A stretch of DNA of 43,541 nucleotides, taken from positions 1-43,541 of the forward strand of contig CALLAT010000083.1 in the NCBI GenBank assembly GCA_938002085.1, given 5' to 3'. The stretch's first letter is position 1. Every line of letters starts with the position of its first letter. Below, piece after piece: positions 34,221 through 42,084 of the stretch. The stretch comes from an uncultured Pseudanabaenaceae cyanobacterium (lineage in GTDB: Bacteria; Cyanobacteriota; Cyanobacteriia; PCC-9006; JAAUQQ01). The notes beneath the pieces were generated by a model. It was not told the DNA's origin. It saw only the letters and a list, made by a program, of their open reading frames with translations, and made no database searches. The translations under genes were made by a program, and so were the position numbers.

Positions 34221-36619
34221 GGAAGAAAACCTGACGCAACAGTACATAGTGTGGTCACACATCATTACTCGCTATAAATGGAGTTTGCTATTTATGGCGA
34301 TTAGTGGTGTGGATAGCAGCGACCTCCATAAAGATCGTTGCTACCAATACAGGGGTAGAAACCGAAGCCAATCTGCTCTAAGGAAGTGCAGCTCAACTCA
34401 CCTTCAACAGCAGTGAGACGTCAATCACCTTGGTGCCGACGATGCTCCTTACGCCATAGCCAGGACGTTCAAAGTACCCATGCGGCAAAAGTCACAAAAA
34501 ACATAGCCAACATATAGGTTGCCGTGGTGGGCTACCCCGGAGATGAGGCTTTTGCAATGGAAACAGAAGACTGAACAGCCCGAGGTACATGCCATGGTGA
34601 ATGGTGCTAAACAGAAAGTCGAAACCCCTGAAAAGCGTGAAGGAGAACTACGGCTTTCACAAAATCATCCTGTTATTGACCAAAATATTCAATAACAAAA
34701 CGATGTCAATACTAGACAAAATGTGGGGGAAAGACCTCCTTTCAACCAGCACTATTCGAACCTTCAACTTGAAAAACGAAGTATAGAGACAAGGGCCTAC
34801 CCTCAGAAAGACATTTCAGCCTATGAGATTAGTTGTCAATAAGATCCGATGGCTAAAGCATAAAGCTAGTTGCGAAGTGCTGTCAAGTAAGAAATGTTTC
34901 AGTTATTTGCATTGAACATCATGGTCACCAAGCTATACCGGGAGCCGCTCAAAGCCCTGTCTTAAATGATTCTCAGAGAAACTGAATCAATCACTGGCAG
35001 AGTGAGCTGAGAGCAACGAGTTCCCCCAGACAGGTAAGATCCTTACAGCTCTGATACGAAGAGTCAGTTTTCTTGTGAATGGGTCTCATTGCTAAAGCTG
35101 GCAATGCAACGCACAGACCTTCAGCAATCACAGTCGCCTTTAGAAAAAGAGTAATCAAGCTCAAAGCCAGTTGGATTTAGTGATTTAAGCATCTAGGAAT
35201 CACATCCTATTCGGCACTAGTGATAAACTATCGCAATAAAGAAGTATCGAGCACTGAGAGATTTATAGGCACGGCTGTGTCACATAGAGACAGCCTGGGA
35301 TCCTCTTGATAGCGGCATTTCCTCAAGGCTCAAAGCTCTTCGATAAATCCAAGCACTGTTGCTAGAGTATTGGTCTGGGATGACCAGTAGAGACGGCCCC
35401 AATTGTGAATCAACCGTTGAACCGTGAAAGTTAAGAAGAAAGGGAGCTGTTGATGGTTCAACTCGACATACATTGAGATCATTACAATACGGAAATGCCG
35501 CTGCAACGGTTGGCCAGTGAACTCAATCTGCAACAACCAGATTCTGAGTCTTTAGACTAAATGGCATTGATTTCGAGAAATCATCAATACTACAACTCGG
35601 CTTTGAGAACCTTGCAAGCAAGCAGCACGCTGGGACAAGGCTTCATCCTAAGTCTGAAGACTCTGTTGGACTCAGAGATTTTATAAGCTAAGCATTGGGC
35701 TATATCGTTTAGCCTCAATGAAGCAGGCAATTCACAAAAATCAGGCTCTACCCCTTGCTGGGTGGTTATGAATTGAAAACGGGACCGAGTTCTCAAACCA
35801 TCTATTCAGCACGGTTGCGATGCAAGGGGACAGGAAATTCAGCGAGCATATTGTGCAAAGGATTTGCGAACTTGCTGTAGCACCTCGTATCTCCTAAGGG
35901 CGTTCCCTCGTCCATTGCCACGAACCACGTTGTTTCCCGTTGCATCGCATTAGTTCAGGCTGTTGTCTCTAACTCAACACCTGGGATATTCAGGCTCATT
36001 GACTCTACTTGACACACGTAGAGGGCCAACAGCGCTTCTAGCATTCATGAGGTACAAAATATATTTTGAAAGCCCTGCTAGGAGAGTTTTTAGGAATCAT
36101 TTAGTTGTATATCATTCGGCCAGAAAGCGCTGTATCGAAGACTCACACCCTACTCTGCTAATACTTGGGGAAAGCTCCCCCCTCTCCAGAGCTGAATCAA
36201 ATGCTAGCCCCATCCTGTTGTGGGTTCGCGATGTCAAGAGCTCTGCTCGATTTGACACATGCAGCGGCAGAGGCAGACTTCTAGGCTCCAAAGCTCTCAC
36301 AGTCAAAGGGTTTTATGCTTTTTGTCTATCTTTCGTTAGTGCCATTTCTGACTAATTCATTTCTTTTAGATGTCGAGCTATCGCACTGGACTTAATTTTG
36401 GGTGGATGAAAAGACGAGTCAGGGCGATCGCATGCAAGAAGTGCAAGGCTCCCATGGGCTTTGAGATCAATTGCTAGCAAGACTTTGCCCGGATTGGGTA
36501 GACCCCGGTTCCAAAATCACCGAAGATAGTCCAAAGGTTCATATTGAACAATTGTTAAGTTCATCGTGAATCGCGTCTTGAAGACGCAGACGACCTCAAA
36601 TTTAGGAGATATCAAAGCT
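34221..36619. other. Gene-free stretch of about 2.4 kb
   Basis: Frames of 60-130 codons exist on both strands, but none combines a start codon, ribosome site, codon bias and family resemblance; the longest (35963-36355) opens with TTG and reads like non-coding DNA. An 11-bp inverted pair (GCGGCATTTCC at 35312-35322, complement at 35491-35501) is visible. The only HIP1 site is near its right end (36424). It may contain decayed mobile DNA; the last 150 bases should hold the promoter of the 36620 gene. Confidence 0.5.
36604..36609 (+). promoter_or_regulatory. Ribosome binding site deciding the start at 36620
   Basis: AGGAGA stands ten bases before ATG 36620. This favours that start over an in-frame GTG at 36566, whose 18 extra residues show no resemblance to the family. 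Confidence 0.75.
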
Positions 36620-38533
36620 ATGGGTCTTGACCTCGGCACTTTCCCGATCGATTTGAACCAGTACAAATCCGTCTCGCTCGACCCCTCCGTTGCAGCCCTG
36701 ACCAACGAGCAGCGGGAAGCGCTGAAGGCCAATATCCAGCTTTGCCGTGATGCCCTCGTGTTTTTCACCGCGACGGGTGCAGCCCGTGGCGTGGGTGGCC
36801 ACACTGGCGGTCCCTATGACACCGTCCCCGAGGTCATGATCCTCGACGCACTCTTCAAGAGTCAGCCCGACAACTACATCCCCACCTTCTTCGACGAAGC
36901 CGGACACCGCGTTGGTACTCAGTACCTTATGTCCACCCTGGCTGGTGACCTGCCCGCTGAGCAGCTGATGCAGTACCGCGCCGCCAACTCCAAGTTGCCC
37001 GGTCACCCCGAGCTTGGCCTCACCCCCGGCGTTAAATTCAGCTCCGGTCGCCTCGGCCACATGTGGCCCTACGTCAATGGCGTCGCCCTAGCGAACCCTG
37101 GCAAGATTGCTTTCTGCCTAGGCTCCGATGGCTCCCAGCAAGAAGGTAACGATGCTGAGGCTGCCCGCCTCGCCGTGGCTCAGCACATCAACGTCAAGCT
37201 GCTGATCGACGACAACGACGTCACCATCGCCGGTAACCCCTCCAAGTACCTGGGCGGCTACAGCGTTAAGCAGACCTTGGAAGGCCATGGCCTCAAAACC
37301 AATGAGTGCGACGGCGAAGACCTCGATGCGCTTTACGCTTGCATCTGCGAAGCCATCAGCACTCCTGGCCCCTTCGCTGTGATCATCAAGCGCCCCATGT
37401 GCCCTGGCATTGAAGGTCTTGAAGGTTCCAACCACGGCCATGATGTGATTTCCGTGCCTGCGGCCATCACCTATCTAGAGTCCAAGGGTCACCCCAAAGC
37501 GGCTGAAATTCTCAAGAACACCGAGAAGCCCAGCAACGATTACGAATTCATTGGTGCTTCCAAGGAGCAGGGCTCCAACCGTAACGTCTTTGGCCAAGCG
37601 GTCGTAGAAGTTCTCGGTGGTATGAGTGAGCAAGAGCGCAAGGACAAAGTTCTCGTCGTCGATAGCGACCTCGAAGGCTCCTGCGGCTTAGTTCATATCC
37701 GCAACGCTTACCCTGAGATCTTCATCAGCGGCGGCATCCAGGAGCGCGGCAACCTCTCCGCAGCGGCTGGCTTCGGTATGGAAGAGGGCAAGCAAGGCAT
37801 CTTCGCGACCTTCAGTGCCTTCTTGGAAATGTGTATTTCCGAGATCACCATGGCTCGCCTCAACAAGTCGAACCTGATCTGCCACTTCTCCCACGCTGGT
37901 ATCGATGACATGGCAGACAACACCTGCCACTTCGGCATCAACAACATGTTTGCCGACAACGGTTTGGATGATGGTTACCCCACCAACCTCTACTTCCCCG
38001 TCGATGCCAACCAGATGACCGCTTGCGTTAAGTCGGTGTTCAACGACCCCGGCCTGCGTTTCATCTTCTCCACTCGCTCCAAAGTGCCCATGGTGCTGGA
38101 CGAGAACGGCAACGACTTCTTTGGCGGCGACTACAAGTTTGTCTCCGGCAAAGATGACGTGATTCGCGAAGGCGATGCCGGTTACATCGTTGCTTTTGGT
38201 GACGCGGTTTACCGTGCATTGGATGCGGTTGAGCGCCTCAAGAAGGATGGCATCAATGTAGGCCTAATCAACAAGGGAACCTTGAACGTGGTTGACGAAG
38301 AGACCATCGCCAAGATTGGCAAGTCTCCTTTTGTTATCACCGTTGAGCCCTTCAACAAGCGCACGGGCTTGGGTAGCCGCTTTGGCACCTGGTTGCTGGA
38401 GCGTGGCCTGACACCTAAGTTTGCTAGCCTCGCCACCCATGAGGAAGGCTGCGGCGGTCTGTGGGAACAGTATCCTCACCAGGGCATTGACCCTGTGGGC
38501 ATCATGAACAAAGTGAAAGAGCTAGTCGGTTAG
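36620..38533 (+). CDS. Divergent transketolase-like thiamine-diphosphate enzyme
   Basis: 637 residues. Three-domain transketolase layout. The PP domain (about 40-270) has GHTGGPYDTVP, SGRLGHMWPYVNG and the cofactor block GSDGSQQEGNDAEAARLA through LLIDDNDVTIAG. The PYR domain (about 320-490) has the activating Glu in GIQERGNLSAAAGFGM and FATFSAFLEMC. The C-terminal domain (about 510-637) has VAFGDAVYRALDAVE and EPFNKRTGLGSRFG. DDND and GSDG differ from the usual GDG/NN cofactor motif, and the substrate-binding residues of canonical transketolase are not obvious, so the ketol substrate is uncertain. Codons are heavily biased (GCC, CTC, AAC), unlike the surrounding DNA, which suggests strong expression. 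It has its own RBS and terminator. Confidence 0.85.
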   Translation: MGLDLGTFPIDLNQYKSVSLDPSVAALTNEQREALKANIQLCRDALVFFTATGAARGVGGHTGGPYDTVPEVMILDALFKSQPDNYIPTFFDEAGHRVGTQYLMSTLAGDLPAEQLMQYRAANSKLPGHPELGLTPGVKFSSGRLGHMWPYVNGVALANPGKIAFCLGSDGSQQEGNDAEAARLAVAQHINVKLLIDDNDVTIAGNPSKYLGGYSVKQTLEGHGLKTNECDGEDLDALYACICEAISTPGPFAVIIKRPMCPGIEGLEGSNHGHDVISVPAAITYLESKGHPKAAEILKNTEKPSNDYEFIGASKEQGSNRNVFGQAVVEVLGGMSEQERKDKVLVVDSDLEGSCGLVHIRNAYPEIFISGGIQERGNLSAAAGFGMEEGKQGIFATFSAFLEMCISEITMARLNKSNLICHFSHAGIDDMADNTCHFGINNMFADNGLDDGYPTNLYFPVDANQMTACVKSVFNDPGLRFIFSTRSKVPMVLDENGNDFFGGDYKFVSGKDDVIREGDAGYIVAFGDAVYRALDAVERLKKDGINVGLINKGTLNVVDEETIAKIGKSPFVITVEPFNKRTGLGSRFGTWLLERGLTPKFASLATHEEGCGGLWEQYPHQGIDPVGIMNKVKELVG

Positions 38534-38602
38534 GAAATTGTGTTGGTTTGGGTTAACCCTGAAGCTTAATTCACAGGTTGCTTGAGTTAATCCTAAATCC
38601 AT

Positions 38603-38641
38603 AAAAAGAGCGGTTTGTCTGGAGACAAGCCGCTCTTTTTT
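38603..38641. terminator. Strong terminator after the transketolase-like gene
   Basis: AAAAAGAGCGGTTTGTC pairs with GACAAGCCGCTCTTTTT (one G-U pair) around a short loop, with T-runs on both strands. It closes the 36620-38533 gene and probably the HAD gene on the other strand. Confidence 0.9.
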
Positions 38642-38746
38642 GTTCGGTTTCTAGAGAAAGGCTATCGTGATGGTCAGCATCTCCGCTTCAACCGGAAAGA
38701 GACAATCGCTTGGCATCAAGCAACTTCTGCAAACGCTCAAGTCTGA

Positions 38747-39400
38747 TTAGTTCAATAATCCCAACTGTTTTAATTTAGGGTCTGTAAAATCGGCGATCGC
38801 CATCTCTACCCCCAGCGCTATCAAGGCATCAGCATCATGGCTACTGGTCATCCCCACCGTAGGAATCCCTGCCCCTACTGCTGAGCGAATCCCAGAGGGA
38901 GAGTCTTCAAAGACGATGGTTGTTGCTGGCTCAACCCCAAGCTTTTCCACGGCAGTTTGATAAGGCAAAGGGTCAGGCTTGGCAAGGGGCAAGTCTTCAC
39001 CGAGCACCACAAATTCAAAACGGTCAGTGAGACCCAAACCTTCGAGCATAAACTCAGCGTTGAGGCGAGGGGCATTGGTCACGACGGCGGTGGGGAGATG
39101 CTGCTGCTCAATCCAAGTCAGCAGGGTCAGCAAGCCTGGCATAGGTTGGAGCTGGGTCTTAGCAAGATTGCGGAAGCGTTGCTCTTTTTCACGACTGAAA
39201 TTGAGAATGTCAGCCTGGCTAAACTGGGGCAGGAGGTCGCTGAGAATTGCTTGGTTAGTGCGGCCATTGATGCGATCGCCATAAAAAGCCTCGTCAATGG
39301 TAATCCCCTGCTCCCCCAGCATTTGCTTAAAGATCTGGAAATGCAGCGGATCTGTGTTGGCCATGGTGCCATCGAGGTCAAAAAGAACCGCTTGAAGCAT
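38747..39400 (-). CDS. HAD-superfamily hydrolase (beta-phosphoglucomutase-like)
   Basis: 217 residues. HAD motif I FDLDGTMANTDPLHF (nucleophile Asp8, acid Asp10), motif II in VVTNAP, motif III Lys in LAKPDPLPYQ and motif IV EDSPSGIRSAVGAG; an alpha-helical cap lies between I and II. This is the subfamily IA/beta-phosphoglucomutase-like pattern, covering sugar phosphatases and mutases; the DGTMANTDP cap end suits either. Substrate cannot be named. ATG at 39400. It converges on the transketolase-like gene across the shared terminator. Confidence 0.9.
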   Translation of the reverse strand: MLQAVLFDLDGTMANTDPLHFQIFKQMLGEQGITIDEAFYGDRINGRTNQAILSDLLPQFSQADILNFSREKEQRFRNLAKTQLQPMPGLLTLLTWIEQQHLPTAVVTNAPRLNAEFMLEGLGLTDRFEFVVLGEDLPLAKPDPLPYQTAVEKLGVEPATTIVFEDSPSGIRSAVGAGIPTVGMTSSHDADALIALGVEMAIADFTDPKLKQLGLLN

Positions 39401-39559
39401 GGAAGAAATCAGAAGAACTTAGAGGTTTAGATTAAACCAGATAACAAATAATAGCGATGGCTCACTACTGTTATTAATGCAGATATTCAATTTTTAAGAC
39501 GCTGACAGCTTTGGGAATCTCGTCGTGAGATTATGACCTATTGGCTACAAGCAATTCTA

Positions 39560-40171
39560 ATGACTATTATTGCGGCTGTGCAAAAGGGAAATAAGCTGGC
39601 GATCGCAGCTGACTCCCTCACAAGCAACAGCAGACTCCAGAAATCAGCGGACTACAAAGTTAATCATCACAAACTGATGAATTATGGAGACAACATCATT
39701 GGCATGGCAGGGCACTGCGCAGTGATACAGGTTTTTGAGGATTTATTGTCGCAGGCCAATCCCCATGATTGGGGGACGCGAATGAATATTTTCCATTGGT
39801 TGCTAGAACATCAGGCCCAGCTCAAAGATGAGTATTTGATCCGCCCGGAGGCCAGTAAAAACAATGTGACTGAGACCAATTGGTTATCCGGGCTATTGAT
39901 TAATTCCCACGGAATTTTCGGGATTGATCGGCTGCGGTATGTCACGGAGTACTCGAAGTTTTGGGCGATCGGTTCAGGGGAATCTTTTGCGTTGGGGGCT
40001 TTAGAGGTTTTGTATGACAAGCAAATGACAGCAACTGAGATCGCGGAGGCGGCAGTGTTGGCAGCGATTCAGTTTGATCCGGGCTGTGCTGCTCCGGTAT
40101 ATGTCAAAAGCCTGGAAAAAGCAGGAAAGAAAAGCAAGAGTAATCGCAAAAAGTCCGCGAAAAAAAGATGA
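39560..40171 (+). CDS. Proteasome-beta/HslV-like Ntn-hydrolase-fold protein
   Basis: 203 residues from ATG 39560. The N-terminus reads MTIIAAVQKGNKLAIAADS; removal of Met leaves Thr1, with Asp17 in AADS and Lys32 in YKVNHHKL at the spacing of proteasome beta, HslV and Anbu (Thr1, Asp17, Lys33). IGMAGHCAVIQVFEDLL fits the following strand and helix, and FWAIGSGESFALGAL the later GSG block. This points to a self-activating N-terminal-Thr peptidase-like protein. The tail (KSLEKAGKKSKSNRKKSAKKR, cut here to KAGKKSKSNRKKSAKKR) is very basic. The in-frame TTG/ATG at 39533 would bury the Thr and is rejected. No HslU-like ATPase is adjacent. Confidence 0.82.
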   Translation: MTIIAAVQKGNKLAIAADSLTSNSRLQKSADYKVNHHKLMNYGDNIIGMAGHCAVIQVFEDLLSQANPHDWGTRMNIFHWLLEHQAQLKDEYLIRPEASKNNVTETNWLSGLLINSHGIFGIDRLRYVTEYSKFWAIGSGESFALGALEVLYDKQMTATEIAEAAVLAAIQFDPGCAAPVYVKSLEKAGKKSKSNRKKSAKKR

Positions 40172-40421
40172 TCCCCTCGAAAGCAGAAGACTCAGTCGCT
40201 TAAGTTGAGACTTGGAGTTGTTACAACCCCCATGGCCTATCGCCCATGGAAGCACCAAGTTTGTCCGGCCGAGGTCAAGCTCTAGCCTGGCAAGCCAGGT
40301 ATTGTCAAGATTACTAGCTGTGAATTCTTGGAGAATATCAGCAAATTTTGGGTACTTCTATATAAGGTGGAGCTGAGGCTTGTGAGTTCCAGCAGACTTG
40401 AAATGACACTGATTGTTTTGC

Positions 40422-42032
40422 ATGGCTGAACTCACAGCAGGTTTACACCAATTGGCAGATGTGGTGGCAGACCGCTATCGCATCCATGCGCTGTTAGGCC
40501 AACGTGAGACCACCGCCACTTATCAAGCCGAAGACTTACAAAGCCATTGCTGGGTGGTACTGAAGCTGCTCTGCCTGGAAGATTCAGGCAGCAAGGACTT
40601 GCTTCAAGATTTGGAGCGAGAAGCAGACGCCCTGGAACAAATTGAACATCCGGGCATACCGAGCTACATCACTCACTTCCATATTCAAACAGCAACTGGC
40701 GATCGTTTCTACTGGGTGCAGGAGTTCGCTGCAGGGCAATCTCTAGAGCAACTGAGGACAAAGGGCTGGCAGACCAGTCAAGCAGATATACAAAAGCTGG
40801 CAGCAGAGGTCTTGGAGAGACTCATTTATCTGCGTCAGCTGGACCCACCGATTATTCATCAAAACATTAATCCCAAGAACATTATTCGTCAGCCCGATGG
40901 GCAGATTTTCCTAGTGGATTTTGGTGGAATTCAGTCGGCCTATGGCAATGCTTTGCAGCAGCAGGATAGATCGGCTTGGACGATGAGCTACATGGCCCCC
41001 GAGCAGCTCCAAGGCATTTCCATGTTTGCCTCCGACTTGTATGGCCTGGGTGCGACGCTAATTTATTTACTGATCGACCGAAACCCTGACGAGCTATCGA
41101 AGCAGCAACTGCGCGTTGCTTTGCTTGGGCAAGCCAAGATTTCTAAGGCTTTTGAAGCTTGGTTGGAAAAGCTGATAGCGTCAGAACTGCAAGAGCGGTG
41201 GGGTGATGCGGCGATCGCGTTAAAGCGGCTCGAGACGTTCACTGAAAAGAGAAAACATACGAAACACACTAAAAAAAGGAAAGTTAAGCAAGAGCCTGCG
41301 CCAGAAGAATTCTCGAAAATAATAGTGCTAAGTCGAGAACGCAAAGCTCATATTCTTCGTAAATCTAGCTTTTTTAAGCTATATATCAGACCTGCATTTT
41401 CAACTCAACTATTTTCATTCCTATCTGTCGTAGTACCGACGACTATATTAGGGATTGTATGGATAGCTATACTGACAAATATAAGCGCTAGTACATTTTC
41501 ATTCATATCGACAGACTCGATGGATGCATTAGAGCTCATTATATTTATACTGGCTTTTTTAACGATCTCATGTGGAAGTTTTTTGGGCAGCTTCTATATT
41601 GTTATCAAGACGGCTATAGATTGGAGTAATGAGATCCAGTGGGCAAAGACTGGATGGAATTTCTTCAAAATCAAGAATGGTTACTGTGTAGCTTCTCTTC
41701 GGCTCTGTGGTTTAAATCGGAAAACGAAATTTTTCAATTTGAGAAATGTTAAGGGTATCGAGATTCAGGAGTGCTTAGTTACTATCGAATCAGAGGGGCC
41801 GGAACTTCTAAACGATATATTTAATATCCTTGATGACAATCGGCAATATGCAAAGCGACTAAATCTCAAAATTAGAGGTGAAGAAGAGGTTCAATTTGGC
41901 GGAGATTTAACCCTTTCAGAAATGGAGCAGTTACAGAATTATGTCAATTATTTCCTGAGATCACTGAAAAGCCAAGAACCCTCTCCAAAGGGATGGCTCG
42001 AATTGATTCAACGATGGTTCCCAATATTTTAA
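40422..42032 (+). CDS. Membrane pseudokinase (paralogue of the next gene)
   Basis: 536 residues. Kinase-like domain about 19-275: the ATP lysine is kept (Lys48 in WVVLKLL), DFG and APE are kept (LVDFGGIQ, YMAPEQL), but the glycine loop is GQRETTAT (two glycines lost) and HRD is HQN (His146-Gln147-Asn148; catalytic Asp is Asn). So phosphotransfer is not expected. A basic linker (KHTKHTKKRKVKQ) leads to two membrane helices (about 330-355 and 370-395) and a cytoplasmic C-terminal domain ending LTLSEMEQLQNYVNYFL. Base composition turns AT-rich after the kinase part. ATG at 40422. It is 52 bases upstream of the active-looking paralogue and probably cotranscribed, as a regulator or scaffold. Confidence 0.88.
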   Translation: MAELTAGLHQLADVVADRYRIHALLGQRETTATYQAEDLQSHCWVVLKLLCLEDSGSKDLLQDLEREADALEQIEHPGIPSYITHFHIQTATGDRFYWVQEFAAGQSLEQLRTKGWQTSQADIQKLAAEVLERLIYLRQLDPPIIHQNINPKNIIRQPDGQIFLVDFGGIQSAYGNALQQQDRSAWTMSYMAPEQLQGISMFASDLYGLGATLIYLLIDRNPDELSKQQLRVALLGQAKISKAFEAWLEKLIASELQERWGDAAIALKRLETFTEKRKHTKHTKKRKVKQEPAPEEFSKIIVLSRERKAHILRKSSFFKLYIRPAFSTQLFSFLSVVVPTTILGIVWIAILTNISASTFSFISTDSMDALELIIFILAFLTISCGSFLGSFYIVIKTAIDWSNEIQWAKTGWNFFKIKNGYCVASLRLCGLNRKTKFFNLRNVKGIEIQECLVTIESEGPELLNDIFNILDDNRQYAKRLNLKIRGEEEVQFGGDLTLSEMEQLQNYVNYFLRSLKSQEPSPKGWLELIQRWFPIF

Positions 42033-42084
42033 ATTACCCAAACATCTGAGACTTCCTGAATCGCAATTCAAATCATTACGTCCT

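Noticed and set aside
35454..35466. GGTTCAACTC resembling a tRNA T-loop
   Set aside because: No matching acceptor, D or anticodon arms could be arranged around it.
35963..36355. 130-codon plus-strand open frame
   Set aside because: It opens with TTG, has no ribosome site, odd composition and no family resemblance; it lies in a region of non-coding appearance.
40229..40250. CCATGG pair between the Ntn hydrolase and pseudokinase genes as a terminator
   Set aside because: Stem is only six bases, self-palindromic, and has no T-run.
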